Made by a program: the position numbers and the translations under genes | Notes under the pieces: generated by a model | The model's database searches: none | What the model was told of the DNA's origin: nothing | What the model saw: only the letters and a program-made list of their open reading frames with translations | Shown: positions 34,142 to 43,796 of the stretch, piece by piece | Layout of the letters: each line of letters opens with the position of its first letter | Numbering within the stretch: the stretch's first letter is position 1 | DNA from: an uncultured bacterium | GTDB lineage: Bacteria > Cyanobacteriota > Vampirovibrionia > Gastranaerophilales > Gastranaerophilaceae | Direction of reading: 5' to 3' | NCBI GenBank assembly: GCA_902761735.1 | Contig: CACWLL010000004.1 | Location: forward strand, 62,001 to 126,000 | Length of the DNA: 64,000 bases

Positions 34142-36535
34142 ATGTTTAGGGATTTTTTAGGCAAATATATTCAAAATAAAAATATTTTAATGTTTGCAAC
34201 AGCAATGTTCTTTATGGCAGGAATTTTGTCATATTTTAACGATTGTGCAATTCCTGTTTCTATTATTGTGACGGTTATACTTTTTGTATTTGCAATTAAT
34301 AAATATCTTTCATACAAATATCTGTTGTTATGGGGCTTAGTATTTTATTTCGGTTTTTTTAACGCATCATTAAGAATAAAAGATGCAGATATTTTAACCG
34401 GTATGGCACCGGCAGATGTGGTTATAAGCGGGCGTATAGTATCTATTCCGACAGGAAACAAAGAAAATAAACATCAATTTTTCATGCACGTTTATAGTAT
34501 AAATGGTGAAAATATTGATGCAAAAACGATAGTCAACGTTGCCGATGCCAGTAATGATTTTTCTAATTTGAACATTGGAAATGAATATAATATAAAAGGT
34601 AAATTAAGATTACCTTTTAAGGCAAGTAATCCGTCACAATTTGATTACGGAAAATATTTAAGGAATTTTAAAACGTATTCTATTGTATATGCAGATAATG
34701 CGGATTGTATAAAAATTGATTCAAAATTACCTATAAAATGGAAATTTCTTCAGGATTTGAATAATGTCAGAAATAGAATAATATCAACGCATGCAATGTA
34801 TTTAAAAAGTCCGGGGCTTGAAATATTGGGGGGAATTGTATTCGGAGATGATGCAGTGGCTCCTCCCGATTATATAAAAGATACCTTTAAAAATTCGGGT
34901 TTGCTTCATATTCTTGCTGCATCAGGTATGAATGTTGCGTTTATATACGGATTTTGGTATTTCATATTGAGAAGATTAAGAGCTCCGATTAAATTTATTA
35001 TTGTGAGCGGAATGTTTGTTGTAATCCTATATACACTTATGACAGGATTAGGAGCATCGGTTGTAAGAGCTGCATTAATGCTGTTATTTGTATTAGGCGG
35101 TAAACTAATTGACAGGGATTCTCATAGTATATCACTTTTATCTTTTGTTGCGGCTTTGATGCTTTTGTATAATCCGGCATACATAAATGATGTCGGTTTT
35201 CAGTTGTCATTTATTGTAACCTTTGGGTTGCTGACAACCGCAAATATTGTATTAAATAAAATTCGGGATTCAAAATTTCCGGATTGGCTTGCCGCAGAAT
35301 TATTAATTCCGGTTGTTTCTCAAATTTGGGTTGTCCCGTTGCAAATGTTTTATTTTAATACAATAAGTACATATTCAATTCCTGCCAATATTGCTATAAT
35401 GCCTTTCTTAAGTGTCATAAGTTTTGGAGGCTTTCTAAGCTCCCTTTTGGCATTAATTACTCCGATTGCAAAATATGTATGTGCGATATTTGATTTTATA
35501 CTAAAATATTGTCTTGATATTTTGGTTGCAATTTCCAATTTCTTTTCTGAGATGCCGCATTCTCTTATTGAAACAACTCATCCGTCGGTAATTCAAGTTG
35601 TAATGTATTATATAATTGTTTTGGTTGTAACATTAGGATTTAAAATAGGATTTAATAAGTCAATCAGACTGTTTCTGGTTTTTATAATTGCATTTTTAGC
35701 AATAAGTACAGTGAATTTTCCAAATAGAAACCTTGAGATTATTACTTTTGATGTGCAGAATGCAGATGCATTTTTAATAAAATCACCAAAAGGCAAATAT
35801 TTTATGATTGATACAGGGAAAGCCCCATATAATGGCGGTAAATCACAAGCTGAAGTTATTATTACTAAATATATGAAGGATAAAGGGATAAAAATCATAG
35901 AAGGTTTGATTATTTCTCATTTTGATAATGACCATTCCGGCGGGGTTGTAGATATGATTAATAAAATCAAAGTTAACAAAGTTTATTTAAATTCATATAC
36001 AAATAAAGGATATACTTCCCAAAACATATATAAGACTATAAAGAACAAGAATATAGAATCTAAATTAGCTAAAAATGCTGAAGAAATATATGGTGAGGGT
36101 GATTTCAAGATAACTACATATCAGCCAAACGGCAATTCTGACAATGATAAATCGATAGTTACGCTTATTTCATATAAAGATTTTGATGCGTTATTTATGG
36201 GGGATGCAGGGATTGAGGCTTATAACAGTATTCGCAAGTATTTACCTAATAAACCGGTTGAAGTTTTTAAAGTAGGACATCATGGTGCAAGAGGTGTAGT
36301 TGATAATAATATGATGGAATCTTTAAACCCTCAAATATCGATTGTATCTACAGGAAAAAACACTTTTGGTCATCCTACAAAAGTTACTCTTGATACTCTA
36401 AGAAAAACTGATATTTATAGAACAGATTATAATAATTCTATAAAAATAAAGCTAAATAATACTGATTATGTCGTTCAAACATACGATAAAAAGGCCCATA
36501 AGTACATAACGGTAAAAGAGTATTCCAGCAGATAA
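34142..36535 (+). CDS. comEC: DNA internalisation competence protein ComEC/Rec2
   Basis: Inner-membrane channel for single-stranded DNA in natural transformation. 797 residues, full length. Layout: N-terminal helices with a soluble OB-like region (about 80-190); the Competence domain with HILAASGMNVAFIYGFWYFI and LMTGLGASVVRAALML; many membrane segments; and a C-terminal metallo-beta-lactamase-like domain with ISHFDNDHSGGVVDM and KVGHHGARGVVDN. It follows rpiB by three bases with no clear Shine-Dalgarno, so translation may be coupled. No other competence genes are in the window. Confidence 0.93.
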   Translation: MFRDFLGKYIQNKNILMFATAMFFMAGILSYFNDCAIPVSIIVTVILFVFAINKYLSYKYLLLWGLVFYFGFFNASLRIKDADILTGMAPADVVISGRIVSIPTGNKENKHQFFMHVYSINGENIDAKTIVNVADASNDFSNLNIGNEYNIKGKLRLPFKASNPSQFDYGKYLRNFKTYSIVYADNADCIKIDSKLPIKWKFLQDLNNVRNRIISTHAMYLKSPGLEILGGIVFGDDAVAPPDYIKDTFKNSGLLHILAASGMNVAFIYGFWYFILRRLRAPIKFIIVSGMFVVILYTLMTGLGASVVRAALMLLFVLGGKLIDRDSHSISLLSFVAALMLLYNPAYINDVGFQLSFIVTFGLLTTANIVLNKIRDSKFPDWLAAELLIPVVSQIWVVPLQMFYFNTISTYSIPANIAIMPFLSVISFGGFLSSLLALITPIAKYVCAIFDFILKYCLDILVAISNFFSEMPHSLIETTHPSVIQVVMYYIIVLVVTLGFKIGFNKSIRLFLVFIIAFLAISTVNFPNRNLEIITFDVQNADAFLIKSPKGKYFMIDTGKAPYNGGKSQAEVIITKYMKDKGIKIIEGLIISHFDNDHSGGVVDMINKIKVNKVYLNSYTNKGYTSQNIYKTIKNKNIESKLAKNAEEIYGEGDFKITTYQPNGNSDNDKSIVTLISYKDFDALFMGDAGIEAYNSIRKYLPNKPVEVFKVGHHGARGVVDNNMMESLNPQISIVSTGKNTFGHPTKVTLDTLRKTDIYRTDYNNSIKIKLNNTDYVVQTYDKKAHKYITVKEYSSR

Positions 36536-36536
36536 T

Positions 36537-37136
36537 TTAGTGCCAATCAGAGTTCATCAGAAGTCGGATGGATTCTTTTCCCTTTTTATATGCGTATCTT
36601 TGTTCTGCGACAGAACCTACAAGGTTGTAATAATGGGTAGAGTAATTATTTTTTGAATTTCGAACAGAGCTGGTTGGTCTGTTCGAAATTTTCGGTTCTT
36701 TTTGAATGTAGTCGTATAATTTTACTCCGCCAATGTTTATTCCCAGTTCAACCTTGTTGCTATCTATAATATTATTTCCGTGGCGGGGATTTATTATAAT
36801 AGTGTCCAAAGGAAGTTTAAATTCCCTTTCCGGATAATAAACACCGTTAAGGCTGTCTTTGATATAATTTCGACCTTCTTGATAGGCTTCTGCAACTTTT
36901 TCTTTATTTAGTAAACTGTCCCAATAAAAAATTTTTTCAGAAACGTCTTGAGAGAAATCTGAAATTTGTCTTGTAGCACCCTCTTTCATTTTTGCAATTT
37001 CTTCTGCTGTCATGTGCTTTGATGCTTGATTGAAAGCTCTTTGGACAGGAGAAATATATGGTTTAGGGGAATTAGTATGACAGGCTGCCATTAGCATTGC
37101 TCCCCCAACAAATCCCCCGATTTTTGTAATTCTCAT
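36537..37136 (-). CDS. Predicted lipoprotein
   Basis: 199 residues, function unknown. The N-terminus MRITKIGGFVGGAMLMAAC is a lipoprotein signal peptide with lipobox ending at Cys19; the mature protein follows with HTNSPKPYISP. The body is charged and mostly helical to about 100, then has a short beta-like part and Ser/Asn-rich segments. AGAGGG lies 14 bases before the ATG. Convergent with comEC, one base apart. Confidence 0.8.
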   Translation of the reverse strand: MRITKIGGFVGGAMLMAACHTNSPKPYISPVQRAFNQASKHMTAEEIAKMKEGATRQISDFSQDVSEKIFYWDSLLNKEKVAEAYQEGRNYIKDSLNGVYYPEREFKLPLDTIIINPRHGNNIIDSNKVELGINIGGVKLYDYIQKEPKISNRPTSSVRNSKNNYSTHYYNLVGSVAEQRYAYKKGKESIRLLMNSDWH

Positions 37137-37200
37137 TATTCTTTATTAACCCTCTTATAATTTATATTACAATTCTACATTCAAACAGAGAAATTTTCAA

Positions 37201-37554
37201 TTAATTATTTTTTCCCGTTTTGATAAATTTTTCAGCAGATAGTAGCATCGTTTTTGTTATACTTAAAAGTGCATGTATAAGTTCATTGTCTTTTTTGGGA
37301 AAACATAACTGAACTGTTTTATCTCCAAATGAGTCATTAGATAATGTAAAATAAGAAAGCTTATTATTATCCTGTTTTAAGCCAATTACTGTATTTTTAT
37401 CAGTCCATTCTTCAATTTTTTTACAACAAGAATCAATGCAATTCTCAATTTCTTTTGAAGAAGATTTTTTAAGTTTTGTCAATGCTTCTTTCTCAAATTT
37501 TCCGCAAAACTGTAATCTTTGATTAGAATAATTTGGGTAATTGTTAGTTATCAT
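37201..37554 (-). CDS. Small orphan protein with F-x-G N-terminus
   Basis: 117 residues, not recognised. MITNNYPNYSNQRLQFCGKF has the Asn/Gln-rich plus F-x-G pattern seen in several orphans of this window. A Cys pair (IDSCCKKIEEW) lies near the middle; the rest looks like a small alpha/beta domain without signal or membrane segment. RBS AAGGGAAA eight bases before the ATG. Confidence 0.65.
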   Translation of the reverse strand: MITNNYPNYSNQRLQFCGKFEKEALTKLKKSSSKEIENCIDSCCKKIEEWTDKNTVIGLKQDNNKLSYFTLSNDSFGDKTVQLCFPKKDNELIHALLSITKTMLLSAEKFIKTGKNN

Positions 37555-37625
37555 TTATATTTCCCTTTTTCCGTTTTTCTGTGTATAAAACGACTGAAAA
37601 AATTTTTTTGCCGGTTTTATAAAAT

Positions 37626-39230
37626 TTATTTCTCAAATGTGATTCTTCCGTCATCTACAATATCAATAGGGGCTTTAGTTTTTCTGATTTTTTGTTCAAT
37701 TGCATAATTTATATCCCATTTGTATCTTTCGGTTGCCTCAAAATATTTGTTTAACATGTCCAATCCGTCGTTACCGCTGGAAAAATATTCATTTATGGCA
37801 GTTGAATATATTTTATCTTTTCTTGGGTTATTAATATCTATTTCGGTGGTTTGTCCGTTCTTGTCCGTATATTTTAAATTACTAATTGTGCCATCCTTGT
37901 GTATAGTATAAGATAAGCCGGATGTATACATAATTCCCGGTTTATTATTACTGTTAATAAGTGATTTTGCACAGAATTTAAGTGCGTCAACAATTTCCTT
38001 TTCTGTATAATTGACTTTAATCATTTTGTTTTTAAATGGTGAAATTTCTTCAATAATTCCTGTATCAATGTCCCCTTTTTCAACATAACCCCTTAGGTTT
38101 GCGGCTCCAACAAGAGCTATGTCGGCATTGGTCATTTCCCTAATGGAATCAAGACCATAATACGCAAGCGGATTTGCCTCTATTAAATCGTTTTTTAATA
38201 TAGGTGGAGCAGTCCTTATAGTTCCGATAACTTCAGGCTTTCCTATAATTTTTTCAAACGCATATTTTGCAATAGCGTTGCGAGAGAATTCTCGTGTCGT
38301 TGCGATATTGTTTTGGGCTTTAGTTATAATTCCATTTTTATCAAACTCAATATTCAATATACCAAAATTTTTGCCATCTCTTCCTGCTTGAGTGATTATT
38401 ACAGGCTCTCCGGATTTTGAATAGAGAAGGTTTTCTCCTTTAGCTATGCCTTTTATAAGATTATGTGAATGCCCGCCAAGGATTACATCTATACCATTGG
38501 TATTTTGGGCGATTTTTTTGTCATAGCCATATCCGCTATGGGATAATAATATGATTTTATTAATACCTTGCGCCTTTAATTTATCGACTTCTGCTTGAAC
38601 GGCAGCTATTGTTTCATTAATTTCGTAGGGTTCAATTTCTTGGTCTTGGAATACTTTGCCATACTTAATTCTGGATATTAAATCTGATGGAATTGTCCCT
38701 ATAATTCCGTATTTTGTTCCGTTAATTTCTTGAATATATGATTTTTCTATATATTTTGTAAGTTGTGAAGTCATTCCTGCTTTTATATTGCAGGCTAAGA
38801 GTTTCGCAGGCATGTTTTTAGCTTCGTTAAAGAAATCTGATGATTTCATGTCACATTCGTGGTTTCCGACTGCAGATGCGGTAACTCCTATAATTTTCAA
38901 AAAGTTCATTGCGACTCTGTTAATTGCAATATCCGCACCTAACATAATATCTCCTGAGGATAGTTTTAGTTTGTCGGTTGGTTTGGATGGAGTGAAACTG
39001 TCAAAAGCATTCGAGGCAGTAACTGTTCTTTCCATATTCATTGCTTTGCCGTGGTAGTCATTAATATAAAAAATGCTCGTTCTTGTTGTGTTGGACGAAT
39101 TTTCAGCAGATGTATTGTTCGAACTTTTAAAAGTCGAAACTCCGAATGTCTTTGGAAAACTTGCAGCAGGAGCTGTTCTATTAGCTCCAATATTTTTATA
39201 TATCCCGTTGTAATTTATCGGATTAATCAT
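37626..39230 (-). CDS. 5'-nucleotidase / UshA-type metallophosphatase without signal peptide
   Basis: 534 residues. Metallophosphatase domain: YINDYHGKAM (D-x-H), LSSGDIMLGAD, VGNHECDMKS, LLSHSGYGYD and ILGGHSHN, all two-metal ligands of the UshA/CpdB family. The C-terminal 5'-nucleotidase domain has GAANLRGYVEKGDI and YTSGLSYTIHK. The family is normally periplasmic, but here residues 1-45 are an Asn/Ala/Ser-rich segment with KTFGVSTFKS instead of a hydrophobic signal. Likely hydrolyses nucleotides or related phosphoesters; location uncertain. RBS AAGGG eight bases before the ATG. Confidence 0.88.
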   Translation of the reverse strand: MINPINYNGIYKNIGANRTAPAASFPKTFGVSTFKSSNNTSAENSSNTTRTSIFYINDYHGKAMNMERTVTASNAFDSFTPSKPTDKLKLSSGDIMLGADIAINRVAMNFLKIIGVTASAVGNHECDMKSSDFFNEAKNMPAKLLACNIKAGMTSQLTKYIEKSYIQEINGTKYGIIGTIPSDLISRIKYGKVFQDQEIEPYEINETIAAVQAEVDKLKAQGINKIILLSHSGYGYDKKIAQNTNGIDVILGGHSHNLIKGIAKGENLLYSKSGEPVIITQAGRDGKNFGILNIEFDKNGIITKAQNNIATTREFSRNAIAKYAFEKIIGKPEVIGTIRTAPPILKNDLIEANPLAYYGLDSIREMTNADIALVGAANLRGYVEKGDIDTGIIEEISPFKNKMIKVNYTEKEIVDALKFCAKSLINSNNKPGIMYTSGLSYTIHKDGTISNLKYTDKNGQTTEIDINNPRKDKIYSTAINEYFSSGNDGLDMLNKYFEATERYKWDINYAIEQKIRKTKAPIDIVDDGRITFEK

Positions 39231-39434
39231 CTTCTCTGCCCTTATATATTTAAGCTTGTAAATAGATTTTTTTGTTAGTCATGGCGATAAATTTTTACAA
39301 AATGTTACTTATAAGTAATATTATTAATCCCGCATATCCTTATTACTATTTGTAAAGAAAATTTGCAAAGTTGAAATTCTGTTGTTTTTATGCACTTTAT
39401 TTATATATAAGAAGATATTAGAGAGTGATTTTTG

Positions 39435-40409
39435 ATGAGTGAAAAGAAGAAACATAAACCCGGTGTAAGAACTAATCTTAATTCAGGCGAAAAAAAGGTT
39501 CAAATGAAAGATGAAAAGAGCGCAAGTAAACCGGCAGCTCCGAATCCTACGGCAGTCGCTGCGTCTAAAAAGCTTCCGAGTATGGCTCTGCCGAAAGATA
39601 CAAATTGGGCAGAAGAAACCACATCCTTTGTTTTAAGTGCAATTTCTCCCGCATCGGAAAAAGTTGAACCTAAAGGTAAAACTTCTTCGAGTAAGGAAGT
39701 TGTATTTGTTGCACCTGAGTTACCTGAAGTCGTTGATATTGAGGCTACCGTTGCCGCAAAAGAAAAAGATAAAAATACGTTCAAAAATAAATATAATAAG
39801 AAAAAAGATAGCAGCGGTAATGTTATAAATAATATGAAAGATTATATTTCAAAGGGTATTGCTGATACAAAAATTGATTACAATAAATTGCAAAAGATTC
39901 AAGAAGGTTTGCATGTTTCAATTTCGGATGTTAAGGATACTATCAATGGCAAGATGAATGAATTAATGGATTCAACAAATGCTTTGGCTGCATCGGTTAA
40001 AGAAAACGCTAAAAAATCAAAGAGCGTTGATTATGATGTTCCTAAAAATTTACAAACTCCGGAAGGTCAGAAAAAGAAAAAACATTCTTCTCAAAAAGCG
40101 GAAACGACAAAAGTCGAACCAAAGAAACAAGAAAAGACAACAAAAATCACTGTCGAAAAACCGCAAATTATAGAAACTACTGTTCCTCGTACGGAAGAAG
40201 AAAAGACCTTCAGCCAAAAAATGAATCAAGCTATTCAAAGACGCGACGGTGCTGAGAAAGCTCTGAGTGCATTAAATGCTCAACTGCAATATGCTCCTAA
40301 AGAGCAGCAAAAAAGTATCAAAGACCGTATTGCGAAGAAGCAAGAACAATTGGAAGAAGCTCAAAAGCAAATCGACGCACTCAATGCCGAGAAAGAAGCA
40401 CAGGAATAA
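39435..40409 (+). CDS. Lys/Ala-rich coiled-coil orphan protein
   Basis: 324 residues from the ATG at 39435 (a TTG at 39432 directly precedes it). Not recognised. The N-terminal third is Ser/Lys/Pro-rich and disordered; the middle (about 130-200) and the C-terminus (about 265-320, FSQKMNQAIQRRDGAEKALS) are predicted coiled coils. No signal peptide. In composition and promoter (TATATATAAGAAG) it resembles the large orphan at 16783. AGAGAG lies ten bases upstream of the start. Confidence 0.7.
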   Translation: MSEKKKHKPGVRTNLNSGEKKVQMKDEKSASKPAAPNPTAVAASKKLPSMALPKDTNWAEETTSFVLSAISPASEKVEPKGKTSSSKEVVFVAPELPEVVDIEATVAAKEKDKNTFKNKYNKKKDSSGNVINNMKDYISKGIADTKIDYNKLQKIQEGLHVSISDVKDTINGKMNELMDSTNALAASVKENAKKSKSVDYDVPKNLQTPEGQKKKKHSSQKAETTKVEPKKQEKTTKITVEKPQIIETTVPRTEEEKTFSQKMNQAIQRRDGAEKALSALNAQLQYAPKEQQKSIKDRIAKKQEQLEEAQKQIDALNAEKEAQE

Positions 40410-40411
40410 AG

Positions 40412-40957
40412 CTATTTTATCAGCATTTGGACTTCTTTAAATTTAGGGTGGTTGGCACTTCTTAACCATTCGAAAAGTATGATTTCAAGGCAAGATATCT
40501 TTGCTCCGTTTGATTGCATTCTTTCTATACCTTGTTTAAATTCATATTTGTTTCGGCTTGCGCAGGCATCTTTTGCTATAAAAACTTCAAATCCTGCGTC
40601 TAATAAAGCAGCAGCCGTCTGGTGTACGCAAATATGAGTTTCGATTCCGCATAGTACAATTTGTTTTTTGCCGTAAGATTTTATTTTATCAAGCATACCG
40701 TCTTCTTCAAGTAAAGAGAATGAAGTTTTTTCTACTATTTCAGAATTTTGCGGGAGTTGATTTTTTATTGCAAAAATTGTTTGTCCAAGCCCTTTAGGGT
40801 ATTGCTCGCTGACAATTACGGGAATATCTAATATATTAGCTGCAGCAACAAGTTTAGCCGCTTTAGAAACTACGGTGTCCTTTTCTAATGCAGCGACAAG
40901 TTTGTTTTGTATGTCTATAATTATAACCAGCGAATCTTTTTCATTTAATAATTTCAT
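40412..40957 (-). CDS. Isochorismatase-family cysteine hydrolase
   Basis: 181 residues. Family triad visible: Asp15 in VIIIDIQNKL, Lys78 in VEKTSFSLL and Cys110 in GIETHICVHQTAAALLDAG. Most like the YcaC/hydrolase subgroup; substrate unknown (candidates are amides such as nicotinamide analogues). Last gene of a five-gene leftward unit with ftsE-ftsX; its start lies 11 bases after the stop of the preceding gene. Confidence 0.88.
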   Translation of the reverse strand: MKLLNEKDSLVIIIDIQNKLVAALEKDTVVSKAAKLVAAANILDIPVIVSEQYPKGLGQTIFAIKNQLPQNSEIVEKTSFSLLEEDGMLDKIKSYGKKQIVLCGIETHICVHQTAAALLDAGFEVFIAKDACASRNKYEFKQGIERMQSNGAKISCLEIILFEWLRSANHPKFKEVQMLIK

Positions 40958-40968
40958 TTTTCCCTCAA

Positions 40969-42204
40969 TTATACATGTCTGTATATTCCCATAAATTCAT
41001 TTATAAAACTTTCTACAATTTCGTCAATCTTTGTTGAGGTTATTTCTTTTAGCGGAATTGTAATTTTTCTGTTTTCCGGAGAATCAAAACCTGTATGTGT
41101 AATTGTAATTATAAGTTTTGAATATCCCGGATATACCATAGTTAAACGACTCTCGTTTTTCCCGTTGATAATACGAAAAACACTCTGTTGTTCATCTGTG
41201 AATTGGTCAATTTCAGCTTCGCCTATTTTTTCTTCATAGATTTTTTGTAATCTGTAGAATACCGGAGCGATAGCATTTTCTATTTTTTTCCCAAATGCTT
41301 TTTTATAAAATTTATATGCTTTATCTTGTTCGTTAGGGGGCGCAAGCCAGTCCTCAGAGGTGTTTCCTTCAGATGTATATATTGCATAATCCTGATTTGT
41401 TAAAAAAGAACTGTTTAGTGCGCTAATTGCTTTTTTCTTTACTTCATCAAATTTTTTAGTGGTAATTGATGTTATTCCCGCTTTTATGGAATAATTATCA
41501 GGCAGTTCTTCTTTAATTTTTTCTAAAACTCTAATTGCACCTTCAATACCATCTTGTAGTAAAATTCCATACTTGGCTCCTGAAGGTCCGGTTACAATAT
41601 CATTAATTCTCAATACGTTTTTTAACGTGGAGTTCATAATTTCCTCAGAAAAATCCTTTTTACTTTTTTCATCCGGTGAGATTATCATGTAACTGCCGTT
41701 TTTATAATTTTCACGTGTTAGTTCATTGTTAAAAATCTCATTCTCAAATTTTGTATTATAAAATCCGCTGTTTATATCAATAATATTGTAAAATTCTAAG
41801 TTACCCATGAACCTTTTAATTTTAGATTTTAGGCACGATGTTTTAATGCTGTTTATTATTCTTATAAGAATTTCTGAAGGTTCGGATTGTAAGGTAATAT
41901 AATCATTAATCCCTTCATCGTACGCTTCCAAGATAAATTCTTTATCATACATATTTGTCAGTAAAAGAATATTAGAGTTTGAAAAGATACGTCTTTCTTT
42001 CAAATATTTTATTATACCGATAGTTTTTTCATGTTTTTCGTGCTCATGTAATATTACTATATCCGGACGTAATTCGTACAATACATCCGGAGCATTCTCA
42101 TAATTGACGGAAAGCAATCTGTCTGACTCTCTTAATAGAACCAGATTTTCCTGCATTTTAAGTTTTATTTCCTCATAATCCGTAATTAATATAATAGTAT
42201 TCAT
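40969..42204 (-). CDS. Degenerate receiver plus GGDEF-like protein in the ftsEX unit
   Basis: 411 residues. Residues 1-120 have a receiver-like fold (TIILITDYEEI, PDIVILHEHEKHEK, NILLLTNMYDKE), but the phospho-Asp position reads His. Residues 150-275 resemble a GGDEF/nucleotide cyclase core (NDIVTGPSGAKYGILLQDG, SIKAGITSI) without the GGDEF motif, so it should not make cyclic di-GMP. The C-terminal 100 residues are a separate domain of unknown type. It starts three bases after ftsX, so it probably works with FtsEX, perhaps as a cytoplasmic regulator; that is inference. Confidence 0.7.
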   Translation of the reverse strand: MNTIILITDYEEIKLKMQENLVLLRESDRLLSVNYENAPDVLYELRPDIVILHEHEKHEKTIGIIKYLKERRIFSNSNILLLTNMYDKEFILEAYDEGINDYITLQSEPSEILIRIINSIKTSCLKSKIKRFMGNLEFYNIIDINSGFYNTKFENEIFNNELTRENYKNGSYMIISPDEKSKKDFSEEIMNSTLKNVLRINDIVTGPSGAKYGILLQDGIEGAIRVLEKIKEELPDNYSIKAGITSITTKKFDEVKKKAISALNSSFLTNQDYAIYTSEGNTSEDWLAPPNEQDKAYKFYKKAFGKKIENAIAPVFYRLQKIYEEKIGEAEIDQFTDEQQSVFRIINGKNESRLTMVYPGYSKLIITITHTGFDSPENRKITIPLKEITSTKIDEIVESFINEFMGIYRHV

Positions 42205-42207
42205 ATA

Positions 42208-43110
42208 TTACACTTGTAGATGTTTTTTTATACAAAGTAAACTGCCGCCGGCCCCAAACAGTATTCCCATCGCAAACATAGTCAGAGTAACTGTGGTTTG
42301 TGCATATTGAGGTGTTGGTACCATAAAGAACTGATGAGCTTTTAATAACCAATTCTCAACAAAATGCAAAGGGATGAAAGCTACAATTGAACCCATAAAC
42401 CCATAAAATGCTCCTTGCATTAATAGCGGGAATCTTATGTACCAATTGCTGACTCCCATCAACCTCATAATTTCAATCTCGTCTTTTCGGGATTGAATTA
42501 CAAGTTGTATGGTATTATTTATAATTGTTATTGTAAGTATTCCAAGTATAATAACGACAAGTACGGTTATTGTATTTACAACGTGATTTAATGCTTGAAT
42601 TTTTTTTGCCAGTTGTTGAGCATAGCTCATATCCTCAACCGTGTTAAGTGATTTTATTTTAGAAAATACCATATCAATATGCTCAGGTTTATCAACTTTT
42701 ACATGCAGCGTATCAGGCAGCGGGTTTTCTAAATCCGGTAATTTCATTTCCCTTTTTAAATCAGCCCATGATTTTGCTTTTGGGATAATCTTCACATTTT
42801 CGACATGCTCAATTTCATTTACTCTATTCTTTACCAAATTAGCGTCAGCATCAGCCTTAAGATAGACAGAGATTTCAAGGACATTCCCAAGTTCATGTGC
42901 AAATGAAGAAATTGTCATAGCGGAACGGAAAAAAGCTCCAAAAATAGTTAATATAGCTGCCATAGTTGTTATAATTACAAGATTAACTATTCCTGTTCTT
43001 TTAATATCATTCAATGTTTCCATCGAAAGTCTGTACAAAATTCTAAGTTCGCACAACCAATCTTTTGGTATATGTTTTTTTACTTCTTTTTTTATTTTTT
43101 GTTTAGTCAT
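42208..43110 (-). CDS. ftsX: Cell-division ABC transporter permease FtsX
   Basis: Membrane partner of FtsE; in other bacteria the complex transmits ATP hydrolysis to periplasmic activators of peptidoglycan hydrolases at the septum. 300 residues: cytoplasmic N-terminus, first helix at about 41-62, an extracellular domain (about 70-175, with LEISVYLKADADANLVKNRV), then three helices, with IEIMRLMGVSNWYIRFPLLM as the conserved cytoplasmic coupling region. Overlaps ftsE by 8 bases. Confidence 0.94.
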   Translation of the reverse strand: MTKQKIKKEVKKHIPKDWLCELRILYRLSMETLNDIKRTGIVNLVIITTMAAILTIFGAFFRSAMTISSFAHELGNVLEISVYLKADADANLVKNRVNEIEHVENVKIIPKAKSWADLKREMKLPDLENPLPDTLHVKVDKPEHIDMVFSKIKSLNTVEDMSYAQQLAKKIQALNHVVNTITVLVVIILGILTITIINNTIQLVIQSRKDEIEIMRLMGVSNWYIRFPLLMQGAFYGFMGSIVAFIPLHFVENWLLKAHQFFMVPTPQYAQTTVTLTMFAMGILFGAGGSLLCIKKHLQV

Positions 43111-43780
43111 ATGTACCTGCTTGAATATCTCTTATTACTTCACCTTTGTCAAGAGTAATAACTCTTTTCCTAAAATAATCAACCATTGCGTTGTCATGAG
43201 TAGAAACTATAACAGTAATACCCCTTTGGTTAATTTGGTCAAGAATTTGCATAATTTCTAATGAATTTTTCGGATCTAAGTTTCCCGTAGGTTCATCAGC
43301 TATTAACAAAGGCGGTCCGTTTACAATTGCCCTTGCAATACCTACTCTTTGTTGTTCTCCGCCGGATAACTCTGATGGTGTTGCGTGGATTTTATGTTCC
43401 AACCCTACAATTTTTAATGCTCCCATAACTCTTGCATTTATTTCCCTTGTGCTTATTCCCAGAGTTCTGATAACGTAAGCAACATTATCGTATATACTCA
43501 TGTTTTGCAAAAGTTTATAATCCTGAAAAACAATTCCCATGCATCTTCTAAGGCTTGGTATTTTATCATTTGCAAGATTTGCAATGTTTATTCCGCCAAT
43601 AGTAACAGTTCCGCTTGTCGGACATTCTTCGTGGTAAAGGAGTTTCATCAAAGTTGATTTCCCTGCACCGGATGCCCCGACAACGAATACAAATTCTCCC
43701 GGCATAATGTCAAGATTTATGTTTTTAAGAGCATAGTTACCGTTTTTATATTTTTTTGTTACTGATCTGAATTGAATCAT
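43103..43780 (-). CDS. ftsE: Cell-division ATP-binding protein FtsE
   Basis: 225 residues. Walker A GASGAGKST at 35-43, ABC signature LSGGEQQRVGIARAIV and Walker B LLIADEPTGNLDP, with the FtsE-typical GIVFQDYKLLQNMS Q-loop. Works with FtsX. Sixteen bases downstream of the transketolase-half gene in the same unit. Confidence 0.95.
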   Translation of the reverse strand: MIQFRSVTKKYKNGNYALKNINLDIMPGEFVFVVGASGAGKSTLMKLLYHEECPTSGTVTIGGINIANLANDKIPSLRRCMGIVFQDYKLLQNMSIYDNVAYVIRTLGISTREINARVMGALKIVGLEHKIHATPSELSGGEQQRVGIARAIVNGPPLLIADEPTGNLDPKNSLEIMQILDQINQRGITVIVSTHDNAMVDYFRKRVITLDKGEVIRDIQAGTYD

Positions 43781-43796
43781 TTGAGTACCTTTTAAT

